Shown piece by piece: positions 1-6,271 of a DNA stretch of 11,677 nucleotides (positions are counted from its first letter, which is position 1; every line of letters begins with the position of its first letter). The DNA lies in assembly GCA_946187095.1 (NCBI GenBank), contig CAMHPW010000021.1, forward strand, positions 1-11,677, in the 5' to 3' direction. A program made the translations under genes and the position numbers. Under the pieces are notes generated by a model, which saw only the letters and a program-made list of their open reading frames with translations, was not told the DNA's origin and ran no database searches. This stretch comes from an uncultured Clostridia bacterium. Lineage in GTDB: Bacteria; Bacillota; Clostridia; Oscillospirales; Acutalibacteraceae.

Positions 1-2835
1 GTATACATCGCCTGACTTTGTATAAAGCACAATTTTACTGTCCGTGAAAACATCCATGTCGTCCTGTGTATATATCAGCTTGCCTGTATAGCCGTTGGCG
101 GCATTGTATTCTTCATATTGACCTGTTTTGTAATTATATTTTAAAAGCTGCAGGCTGATCGTTGCCTTGCTGACATCATCGAGCTTATCGACAGGAACAG
201 GGCTCCAGTCCTTATTCATGACGATATGAACATCACCGACCAGTTTATAGTCATAATAGAATGTTGAGCCGTCCATCACGACACTTACTTCAAAATCATA
301 GGACTTTGTTACATTGCCGTCTGTTTCCTGAATGGTAATTTTGACTTTATCGACATGATTGCCATCTTTATCAATCAGTTTAACGACTCTTTTTCCGTCC
401 ACTACTTCAGTGATAATATCGCCGTCTGCATTAACAGCCATTACAATATCGTCATCATATAAACCTGGCAGACCGTGGTCCTCACGGCTTAAAAACGTCT
501 GTACGACTCTGTATTTCAGGATATTACCCTCTTCATCATATCTGCTGACAGCAGGGAATGCATCCGCTTTTTCCATCAATTCCGCCGAAAAACCGCTGAT
601 CTGCAATTCGCTTCCAACCATATGTGCTGCGGGATTGTCTGTTGTCCATTCGCCGTCTACCCAGTAATAAATTACGCCATTTTCATCTGTTGCGGTAAGA
701 ACTTCGGGCGTTATGTTCACCCAACGGTCTGTTGACGGATCATAGCGTTGAAGCTGATATCTGATCTCGGCAGTACCGCCCTGCAGTTCAGCGGCGATCC
801 ACTCTGCATCCACACCGTAAGTATTTGAGCCTACCAGAGAGTTTCTGACAGTCGCACCGTTGTAGAATACTTTTGCACCGTTGTAGGAAGCATTGTTAAG
901 AGCCTCCTGACGACTGTCGGGATCATTTTCGTCATATGCAAAGGGTGCCATATTCGGAACATCAAAATTTTCACCATACAGATAGCTGATTCCATATCCC
1001 GAAAGCGACAGACGCTCTTTGGCATAATAGAAATATGCCGAACCCGTATTGTCATATTTGTCGAGTTTGGTATTTCCGTCAGCATCTACATAAGTATATG
1101 TGTTGCCTGTGTCGATAGTCCATGTGCCGACCTGTGCAACCATTTGACTGTCCGTTGCATTATGTTCCGGTCCTGTATCAACATAACGATACAGCATGAA
1201 ATCGCCTGCAGTTCCACCTTTGACAGCCTCTATACGATTGCCTCTGTTGGCATTGTCTTTCCATTCGAGAGGACCTGTGAATTCCATTTCACCTGTGAGA
1301 AGAAGTTCCAGTTCTGCATCCTGATATGCCCTGTCAACGATATTGGAACGTACACCTGTATTTGTCGCTGACGGGAGATAGCTGTCAACACCCGAACCGT
1401 CATAAGCTTCCTCTGCACTGCCCGTTACATCGGACACAGGGATTTTCTTTGTCTTTGTTTTACCCTCAACGGTTTCTGTTTTTGGCTTTAATGCATACGT
1501 TTTAGCCGCACCGTCGGCGGTGAGTTCCAGCAGACCGTCAATTTTGATCGTTCCCTTGCCGTCTTCTGTTTTGGTATAACTGATGTAATCCCCCTTCATG
1601 ACATAGTATGTCACGCCATCTTCTGTGACTTCATCATAGTGTCCCGATTCCTTGATGAATCGCTTGGTTTCCTCAGGGAGAGTTTCAACCTCTTCCGCAC
1701 TGACTTTCAGGGCATTGTAAACGTGTTCGCTGTCGGTCTCATCAAGCAGTTCAAAATGGTCTATGATAAATTGGTGAGTAATATGCTTTTCTATCTCCGA
1801 TGCGTGTGCAAAATCACTCCATTTCACCTTACAGTGAAAATCCGTCAGATGATAGTTGGTGAAATGGTTTTGGTCAGCTCCTGTACCTTTTTCGATATAG
1901 TAAGCATTAACATCCGTTTCTTCTGCCGAATATACATACTTGTCGCCCTCTTCCGAATATTCTGGCACACGATATGTATAAAGAGTATTGTTGCTGTCTA
2001 TCTCCGTAATGGTATAGCTGCCTTCGGGGGTATAATCTTCGTCATCTTGTTTCACTTCAAACCGAATCGTGTTCAGATTCGGTCTTTCCGAGTTGGTATC
2101 ACGCCACTGAACATAAAGATCATAGTCCACAACAGGTGTGAGATTGAATCTCACCATATCGTAGTCTGATGCATTCTCTATTCCTGTGGGAACGCCATTA
2201 TCATTTCTGAGGTATTGGAGCTTATATACCTGATTCGTCAGCGTATCCTCAGGCTCACCCGTTACGGTATCTCCGCTTCCGTATTCATTACTGCCGCTGA
2301 CTCCTATGTCAGAATCATACTGCTCATATGCCTTGACAGGCTGACCGTCACGGAACTCATCACACTGCGGCTTAATGACAATACGGCTGATCTCATTGTT
2401 GATCAGATATTGCTGAAAAGAAGGGTCACCAACACTGTTACTGGCACTGATAAAATCCACTTCATCGTTCTGATCAAGGATCAGTTCACTGTCACCGTCA
2501 CTGCCACTGCCAAGATAGACAAGTTTACCGTTTTTCGTATACAGCGGGTATTCTGTCGGGAGCGTGACCGGTCTGTAGACATACGAATACTCATAAACAG
2601 GCTCTTCGCCTTCCTCCTGCGAAACAAGTGTTTGTGTCACCGTTGTCTGGTAAAGAGTGACCTTGTACACAGTCTGCAGGTCTGTATGATCCGTCATGAC
2701 ATGATTAATAATGCCAATGCCTTTGATATTTTCTTCTGCATTGACAAGCTGATACGGCATCATCGTAATGATCATTGTACACGCCAACAGGAATGCTATG
2801 ACTCTATGTGATAAATTGATTCTTTTTGTTTTCAT
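1..2835 (-). CDS. Large secreted Cna_B-like multi-domain surface protein (C-terminus off the left edge)
   Basis: Reading leftwards from the ATG at 2835, the frame stays open for 945 codons to the window edge, so the C-terminus, including any LPXTG or membrane anchor, is not visible. Residues 1-33 look like a signal peptide: basic start MKTKRINLSHR, a hydrophobic core, and a likely cleavage after VNA33. A Cna_B-like module lies at about residues 241-330. It starts at W244 in VQWRDTNSERPN and has the usual later elements, namely a T/Y-rich strand, the VPEYSEEGDKYVYSAEE segment and a closing FTNYHL. Further W-centred module starts (W339 in KVKWSDF, W525 in EWKDN, W705, W877 in NKDWSPV) suggest a chain of related beta-sandwich domains. 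Such proteins are typically cell-wall or pilus-associated and may carry isopeptide bonds; I did not identify the bond residues. The ribosome binding site GTGAGG lies about 9 nt before the ATG. The exact role is unknown; adhesin or surface structure is inference. Confidence 0.8.
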   Translation of the reverse strand, partial: MKTKRINLSHRVIAFLLACTMIITMMPYQLVNAEENIKGIGIINHVMTDHTDLQTVYKVTLYQTTVTQTLVSQEEGEEPVYEYSYVYRPVTLPTEYPLYTKNGKLVYLGSGSDGDSELILDQNDEVDFISASNSVGDPSFQQYLINNEISRIVIKPQCDEFRDGQPVKAYEQYDSDIGVSGSNEYGSGDTVTGEPEDTLTNQVYKLQYLRNDNGVPTGIENASDYDMVRFNLTPVVDYDLYVQWRDTNSERPNLNTIRFEVKQDDEDYTPEGSYTITEIDSNNTLYTYRVPEYSEEGDKYVYSAEETDVNAYYIEKGTGADQNHFTNYHLTDFHCKVKWSDFAHASEIEKHITHQFIIDHFELLDETDSEHVYNALKVSAEEVETLPEETKRFIKESGHYDEVTEDGVTYYVMKGDYISYTKTEDGKGTIKIDGLLELTADGAAKTYALKPKTETVEGKTKTKKIPVSDVTGSAEEAYDGSGVDSYLPSATNTGVRSNIVDRAYQDAELELLLTGEMEFTGPLEWKDNANRGNRIEAVKGGTAGDFMLYRYVDTGPEHNATDSQMVAQVGTWTIDTGNTYTYVDADGNTKLDKYDNTGSAYFYYAKERLSLSGYGISYLYGENFDVPNMAPFAYDENDPDSRQEALNNASYNGAKVFYNGATVRNSLVGSNTYGVDAEWIAAELQGGTAEIRYQLQRYDPSTDRWVNITPEVLTATDENGVIYYWVDGEWTTDNPAAHMVGSELQISGFSAELMEKADAFPAVSRYDEEGNILKYRVVQTFLSREDHGLPGLYDDDIVMAVNADGDIITEVVDGKRVVKLIDKDGNHVDKVKITIQETDGNVTKSYDFEVSVVMDGSTFYYDYKLVGDVHIVMNKDWSPVPVDKLDDVSKATISLQLLKYNYKTGQYEEYNAANGYTGKLIYTQDDMDVFTDSKIVLYTKSGDVY

Positions 2836-2910
2836 TATCCATAACCTCACTTTCGTGACAAAAGGCAACAATCTCCCCAAAGGGTACACGACTCACATTT
2901 TATTTATACT

Positions 2911-2940
2911 ATTATACACCTTTTAGCATATAAATGCCAT
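2911..2940 (-). promoter_or_regulatory. Putative promoter of the Cna_B-like surface protein gene
   Basis: On the minus strand a perfect -10 TATAAT (2911-2916) follows a weak -35 ATGGCA (2935-2940, 4 of 6 consensus) at 18 bp. This predicts a leader of about 70 nt before the ATG at 2835. I saw no recognisable riboswitch in that leader, only a short TCAC-GAAA-GTGA hairpin just upstream of the ribosome binding site. Confidence 0.5.
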
Positions 2941-3099
2941 ATCAAAACTCCAAAAAAGACACATTATTACTGCAGAAAAAAATGCACCATAATCCAATTG
3001 TTTTGTACAAATTGCTTTTATGCAATGCTTGTCCGAATATCTGATTTTATACAATTTTTTCAGATATTTACCGCAAAAATACAACTGTGTCTTTTTCAT
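2923..3099 (-). CDS. Doubtful small ORF, 58 residues, hydrophobic C-terminus
   Basis: An ATG at 3099 is preceded by AAGGTGG (3105-3111) at 5-6 nt, a good ribosome binding site. It opens a 58-residue frame, Lys/Cys-rich at the start (MKKTQLYFCGKYLKKLYK) and hydrophobic at the end (AVIMCLFWSF). I recognise no family. The frame overlaps the likely promoter of the downstream surface gene, the base composition is AT-rich, and nothing else argues for coding, so it may be chance. It could also be a leader peptide gene. The rest of the 2836-3131 gap shows nothing further that I can support. Confidence 0.2.
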   Translation of the reverse strand: MKKTQLYFCGKYLKKLYKIRYSDKHCIKAICTKQLDYGAFFSAVIMCLFWSFDMAFIC

Positions 3100-3138
3100 T
3101 TGATCCACCTTACACCTGTACCAAAAATTGCTTAAGAT

Positions 3139-3270
3139 CTATAAATGAGCAAATTCCGAATTCTTTGTGAAACTGCACAATATTCGCAAGTCCCCGACCT
3201 CTCCACCACCGCCTGCGGCGACAGCCGCATAGACGTTTTTTGTGCAACTTTCAAATTTGCTCATTTATAG
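3139..3270. mobile_element. 132-bp miniature inverted-repeat element with 7-bp target duplication
   Basis: Perfect 17-bp terminal inverted repeats occur at 3139-3155 (CTATAAATGAGCAAATT) and 3254-3270. Both outer sides carry the same 7-bp direct repeat TTAAGAT (3132-3138 and 3271-3277), which is the footprint of a transposition event. The interior has no ORF of meaningful length. It contains a GC-rich core (3197-3229) that includes a stem TGCGGC/GCCGCA with a GACA loop, and subterminal GCACAA/TTGTGC copies in opposite orientation. The structure fits a non-autonomous (MITE-like) element moved by a transposase encoded elsewhere; the transposase family cannot be named from this sequence. The right target repeat ends 1 bp before the -35 box of the TIR operon. 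Confidence 0.8.
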
Positions 3271-3278
3271 TTAAGATA

Positions 3279-3307
3279 TTGAAATTCGACACATATTTTG
3301 CTATAAT
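3279..3307 (+). promoter_or_regulatory. Near-consensus sigma-A promoter of the TIR-permease operon
   Basis: TTGAAA (3279-3284, 5 of 6) and TATAAT (3302-3307, 6 of 6) are separated by exactly 17 bp. Transcription should begin near 3314, about 49 nt before the ATG at 3363. A short palindrome ATATT-CCGCC-AATAT lies between them in the leader. This is the strongest promoter I see in the window, and it starts directly next to the miniature element. Confidence 0.8.
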
Positions 3308-3362
3308 AGCATGGGATGTGCTAAAATATTCCGCCAATATCAAATGATGCGGAGGGAAAAAA

Positions 3363-4147
3363 ATGACTGCTGAAAAAAAACAGAAGTCACAGAAGACATA
3401 CGTTATTTACAGGATAATGAGATCAAAAATAAACGCTGCGATACGGAACATCCGTTTGCATTTATCAGTTATGCCCACAACGATGACGTTCCTGTTATCA
3501 GAAGAATCTTTTCCGAGCTGTATGACAGCGGTTTCAATCTCTGGATAGATACAGCCAATCTGCCTGTTGACGGGAATACATGGGAAAAAGCTGCTGTGGA
3601 TGCTCTGGCTTCCCCCAACTGCAAACTGCTTATCTTTTTCCGTTCACAGAGATCGTTAGTAAAAAGTACGATACAAAGAGAGATCGGGAACTTCGCTGTG
3701 AACGGAAGGACCAGCTCGGATATCATCACCGTTGACCTGTCTCACAAAGAGGATATGCATACGGAAGAATTTATGAAATCTCTCGAAAATACAGACAGTG
3801 AAAAATTCAAGTATTATGCCAACCGTATCGATGGAGTGATCCAGAGCAAAAGCACCAATTATTCCAATCCTAAACTGCTCAACGGTGCCGGTGCACTCTA
3901 TAAAGAATATCAAAAAGAAAAACGGAAAGCAAAATATGAAACTGATAAGATCAAATATCACGAACAAATGAGCAAAGCGGATCAGATACTGGAAGAATAC
4001 CGGCAAAAATGTCACAGTGTCCTGCGAAATGTGTATCGCATCCTTCTGACACGAGGCACCAAAGGCTGTTATATTTTCTGCTGCGATCCGCAATTGCAAA
4101 AATATATCAAAGAACAGGCGGAGCGTTTTAACGAGTCGCTCATATGA
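3363..4147 (+). CDS. TIR-domain protein, frame broken at an A8 tract; helicase-like C-terminal tail
   Basis: The ATG at 3363 has an excellent ribosome binding site (GGAGGG at 3351-3356, 6-nt spacer). However, all recognisable homology lies in the frame one base back. Shifting -1 within the A8 run at 3373-3380 joins M-T-A-E-K-K to a 261-residue product. No ATG, GTG or TTG occurs in the second frame between its upstream stop (3371) and the TIR start, so the shift is needed. The TIR domain covers about residues 32-110: FISYAHNDD (34-42), GFNLWID (57-63), GNTW (71-74), LLIFF (89-93) and a Glu at 107 (STIQRE) at the position expected for the NADase catalytic Glu. Residues 179-217 are charged and probably helical. 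Residues 220-241 (RNVYRILLTRGTKGCY) resemble the last motif of DUF2075-type helicases, but there is no Walker A or B. The stop TGA overlaps an ATG of the next gene's frame. TIR domains act in immune signalling or NAD+ depletion; antiphage defence is inference. The gene could be phase-variable, slippage-expressed, a pseudogene or a sequencing error. Confidence 0.75.
3372..3381 (+). promoter_or_regulatory. A8 slippage tract at the TIR frame break
   Basis: The sequence reads GCT GAA AAA AAA CAG in the initiation frame. The heptamer A AAA AAA is phased as a -1 slippery site, and slipping back one base gives exactly the TIR frame (AAA AAA ACA GAA GTC). The tract is also long enough for polymerase slippage or for replication-based on/off switching; nine As would make the frame continuous. 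I saw no strong stem-loop or pseudoknot right after it, which argues mildly against programmed ribosomal frameshifting. Confidence 0.5.
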
Positions 4148-4170
4148 TCTTTTGGGCAGGTGAACAGACA

Positions 4171-5310
4171 GTGAAAAAAATATTGGCATTTATCAAAAAG
4201 GAGATCATGCTGTCCGTATCGGTAGCGGCAGCCCTGATTGCTCTCATTATCACCCCACCGACAGTGAAGCTCCCGGATATCGACTGGAGAACTCTCGGAA
4301 CACTTTTTATGATGCTTACCGTTCTGGAAGGCTTCAAAAAAGAAAATATTTTCCGTCCTCTGCTCCGTCTGGCAAGCAATATCCATACCATGGCAGGATT
4401 ATCACTCTTTCTTGTTTTTTCAGTATTCTTTTCTTCGATGTTCGTGACAAATGACGTATCACTGATCATATTCGTTCCGCTGACGATCATCTTATTCAGG
4501 GCGGGCAATAAAGAAAAGTATATCCTCCCTGTGATCACGATGGAAAATATCGCCGCCATCAGAGGCTCTTTGCTGACACCCTTCGGAAGTCCGCAGAATC
4601 TGTTTATTTTCGGTCAGTCAGGAGTCAGTGCATGGCATTTTATTGCATATATGTTTCCGATATGGCTCCTGTCGGGAGTGATCCTGATCCTGTTCGTCCT
4701 GTTTCCGTACTCCAGGGATATCAGGCAGAAAACGGATATCGGCAATTCCTATCTCATCGGGAAATGGCAGCCTGAACGAAAAAAACAGCGTATCACCTAT
4801 CTGGTCATATTCACGCTTGTGATCATAACGATCGTCACAAGAACGGACTTCTGGATATTTTCAGTGATCGCCACAGCTCTGGCGATCCTGATGACCGACC
4901 GGAAAATACTTGTCAGAACAGATTATGTTTTATTGCTGACATTTTTGTGTTTCTTTGTTTTTTCGTCATCGATAGCAGGAAATGAAACGATCGCCTCATT
5001 TTTCAGCAAGGTCATCGCAGGCCATGAGTACGAAGGCAGCATCATTCTCAGTCAGTTAATCTCAAATGTTCCTGCAGCGATCGTTCTTTATCCGTTTGCC
5101 GTCAACCGTGGGGCACTCCTTTACGGACTTGATTCCGCAGGGCTCTGTTCTATTATAGGCTCACTCGCTTCCGTGATCAACTACCGCCTGTATGTCAGGG
5201 AATATCCCCAAAACGGCAAAAAATTCCTTCTGACCTTCACGCTGATCAGTCTGGCTTACTTCGCAATTGTCGTATTTCCGGGATATTTGATCAGCCGCAC
5301 ACCGATATAG
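4171..5310 (+). CDS. SLC13/ArsB-like (ion transporter superfamily) permease
   Basis: A 379-residue polytopic membrane protein with roughly ten hydrophobic segments. It shows the two half-repeat signatures of the SLC13/ArsB/NhaD ion transporter superfamily: TNDVSLIIFVPLT near residue 93 followed by TPFGSPQNLF (136-145), and SNVPAA at 298-303. Family members are secondary transporters of dicarboxylates, sulfate, arsenite or Na+/H+; the substrate cannot be read from sequence. I chose the GTG at 4171 because AGGTGA (4158-4163) sits 7 nt before it and the product VKKILAFIKKE starts like a typical member. An ATG at 4144 in the same frame overlaps the TIR stop as ATGA but has no good ribosome binding site. 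Either start implies co-transcription and probably translational coupling with the TIR gene. A weak stem lies just after the stop (AGGTTTTC/GAAAATCCT), so partial termination before 5387 is possible. Confidence 0.8.
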   Translation: MKKILAFIKKEIMLSVSVAAALIALIITPPTVKLPDIDWRTLGTLFMMLTVLEGFKKENIFRPLLRLASNIHTMAGLSLFLVFSVFFSSMFVTNDVSLIIFVPLTIILFRAGNKEKYILPVITMENIAAIRGSLLTPFGSPQNLFIFGQSGVSAWHFIAYMFPIWLLSGVILILFVLFPYSRDIRQKTDIGNSYLIGKWQPERKKQRITYLVIFTLVIITIVTRTDFWIFSVIATALAILMTDRKILVRTDYVLLLTFLCFFVFSSSIAGNETIASFFSKVIAGHEYEGSIILSQLISNVPAAIVLYPFAVNRGALLYGLDSAGLCSIIGSLASVINYRLYVREYPQNGKKFLLTFTLISLAYFAIVVFPGYLISRTPI

Positions 5311-5327
5311 GTTTTCCCGAAAATCCT

Positions 5328-5366
5328 GTCACACTTTTTTCTCATCGGAGTATTATGTAGTATAAT
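5328..5366 (+). promoter_or_regulatory. Possible promoter of the Gly/Cys-rich peptide gene
   Basis: GTCACA (5328-5333, 4 of 6) and TATTAT (5351-5356, 5 of 6) lie 17 bp apart. A second -10-like TATAAT occurs at 5361-5366, but it has no good -35 and would start transcription inside the ribosome binding site. The gene may instead be read from the upstream operon or from a sporulation-type sigma factor promoter that I cannot recognise. Confidence 0.35.
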
Positions 5367-5386
5367 CAATTAAAGGAGGAAATCAT

Positions 5387-5536
5387 ATGTGTAACAACGG
5401 ATTTTTTGGCGGAAACGGCGGCTGCGGCTGGATCATTCTCCTTATCATAATCCTTTGCTGCTGCGGCGGCAATAACGGCTGTGGCTGCGGCAATAACGGC
5501 TGCGGCTGCGACAACAACTGCGGCTGCTGCGGCTGA
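5387..5536 (+). CDS. 49-residue Gly/Cys-rich membrane peptide
   Basis: An ATG at 5387 follows the near-perfect ribosome binding site AAAGGAGGA (5372-5380). The 49-residue product starts MCNNGFFGGNGGCGW, continues with one short hydrophobic stretch (IILLIIILCCC, residues 16-26) and ends in GNNGCGC-type repeats. Twelve of the 49 residues are Cys and Asn-Gly pairs are frequent. It resembles the small peptides that databases of Firmicutes often label 'chorion class high-cysteine' proteins, and it is loosely like the small YjcZ-type sporulation membrane peptides. Both comparisons are from memory, and no function is established. A membrane segment followed by a Cys-rich tail suggests a metal-binding, disulfide-cross-linked or spore-coat role, which is speculation. 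The strong terminator 13 bp after the stop supports a real, separately ended transcript. Confidence 0.75.
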   Translation: MCNNGFFGGNGGCGWIILLIIILCCCGGNNGCGCGNNGCGCDNNCGCCG

Positions 5537-5548
5537 CGGGCAAAATAA

Positions 5549-5586
5549 AAAACAGGACAGATTTCTCTGTCCTGTTTTCTTTTTTT
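5549..5586. terminator. Bidirectional intrinsic terminator between the Cys-rich peptide gene and lexA
   Basis: A perfect 13-bp stem (5549-5561 with 5566-5578; AAAACAGGACAGA and its complement) closes on a TTTC loop, which is GAAA on the other strand. It is followed by a T-run to 5586 on the plus strand and by TTATTTTG on the minus strand. It ends transcription of the convergent genes on both sides; the lexA stop codon begins right beside it. Confidence 0.92.
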
Positions 5587-5587
5587 G

Positions 5588-6184
5588 TCAAAATTCTCTG
5601 TAGAGCGAGATCACTTTTCCAAGAATCTCAATTTCATCGGCTATGACAGGCTCAAAATCGAGATTCTGCGGCTGCAAACGGAATTTACCGCTTTCATCAT
5701 CCCTGTAAAAAGTTCTTACAGTCGTTTCCCCGCCTACACGGGCAACTATGATCTCACCGTTCTGGGCAGAATCCTTCTTCTCACACACTGCGACATCGCC
5801 GTCAAGGATACCTATTCCCTTCATGCTTTCCCCCGACACCTTCAGTGCAAACAGTTCCTTGCCGGCCGCCTTTGATGCCAGAACAGGTACATATCCGGAT
5901 ATATCCTCAAGCGTATACGCCGTTCCGGCTTTCGCCCCGTCAATCACCGGCACAGCCGTTGTCGGCTCTGTACCGATTATCTTCAGTGAACGATGCTTCT
6001 TGTCACGGGAAATATATCCCTTGCGTTCAAGAGTCCTCAAATGAGAATGCACCGTTGATGTTGACGACAAGCCCGTATCTTCACAAATTTCACGGACAGT
6101 CGGAACAGTACCGTTGGAGATAAATTTCTTGATACTTTCGTAAACTACCCTTTGCTTCTTTGACATTGATTTAATATTTTTCAT
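5588..6184 (-). CDS. lexA: LexA repressor with Arg at the catalytic Lys position
   Basis: A 198-residue protein with the full LexA layout and normal length. Residues 1-70 form the winged helix-turn-helix that binds SOS operators (TVREICEDTGLSSTSTVHSHL, recognition region about 29-49). The cleavage site is Ala86-Gly87 (AKAGTA). The S24-type peptidase half contains the nucleophile Ser120 in VSGESMKGIGILDGD. The general-base Lys of the Ser-Lys pair, usually found in TVKRF, is here Arg157 (ETTVRTFYRD, codon AGA), so self-cleavage may be slow or absent. Its normal role is to repress DNA-damage genes until RecA-stimulated autocleavage. The start ATG at 6184 is preceded by GGTGAT 5 nt upstream; the internal Met7 has no ribosome binding site. 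It has a candidate promoter and palindromes upstream but no classical GAAC-N4-GTTC box. Confidence 0.93.
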   Translation of the reverse strand: MKNIKSMSKKQRVVYESIKKFISNGTVPTVREICEDTGLSSTSTVHSHLRTLERKGYISRDKKHRSLKIIGTEPTTAVPVIDGAKAGTAYTLEDISGYVPVLASKAAGKELFALKVSGESMKGIGILDGDVAVCEKKDSAQNGEIIVARVGGETTVRTFYRDDESGKFRLQPQNLDFEPVIADEIEILGKVISLYREF

Positions 6185-6205
6185 AATACATCACCGCTTT
6201 TTTTT

Positions 6206-6233
6206 ATTATATCACGGCATAACGGATTTTTAA
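6206..6233 (-). promoter_or_regulatory. Putative lexA promoter
   Basis: On the minus strand TATAAT (6206-6211) follows TTAAAA (6228-6233) at 16 bp, which would give a leader of about 15 nt before the lexA ATG. The -35 box touches the palindrome at 6231-6249, a natural place for an operator. Confidence 0.5.
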
Positions 6234-6269
6234 TTCTTTTAAAGAATTATCGGTCACAAAATGATAATT
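6231..6269. promoter_or_regulatory. Two overlapping AT-rich inverted repeats upstream of lexA
   Basis: A near-perfect palindrome with 9-bp arms and a single central base spans 6231-6249 (TAATTCTTT-T-AAAGAATTA). Its right arm overlaps a second inverted repeat, AATTATC (6245-6251) with GATAATT (6263-6269). Neither is followed by a T-run, so a terminator for the preceding lipoprotein gene is unlikely. The position at the putative lexA -35 suggests an operator, but the sequence is not a known LexA box. Confidence 0.35.
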
Positions 6270-6271
6270 TT

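Noticed and set aside
1639..2811. Plus-strand open frames of 176 and 198 codons opposite the surface protein gene.
   Set aside because: They lie antisense to a continuous 945-codon frame with a signal peptide and Cna_B-like modules, and their products look like random hydrophobic sequence.
2836..2905. Possible riboswitch (for example cyclic-di-GMP) in the leader of the surface protein gene.
   Set aside because: The leader is only about 70 nt and shows only a 4-bp GAAA hairpin; none of the conserved riboswitch core sequences were seen.
3132..3277. Reading the 132-bp inverted repeat as a transcription terminator or attenuator.
   Set aside because: The 17-bp arms are about 100 bp apart and flanked by an exact 7-bp direct repeat, which fits transposition far better than a terminator.
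3344..3373. ATG-ATG at 3344/3347, in the same frame as the TIR domain.
   Set aside because: This frame ends at the TGA at 3371 after ten codons, and the ATGs lie at or before the ribosome binding site.
3445..3458. LexA-box-like sequence GGAACATCCGTTTG inside the TIR gene (12 of 14 to CGAACRNRYGTTYG).
   Set aside because: It lies within coding sequence about 130 bp downstream of the likely transcription start, and two consensus bases are wrong; most likely chance.
3596..4147. In-frame GTG at 3596 as the true start of the TIR gene.
   Set aside because: It would remove half of the TIR domain, including the FISY motif, and has no convincing ribosome binding site; the frame carries clear TIR homology upstream of it.
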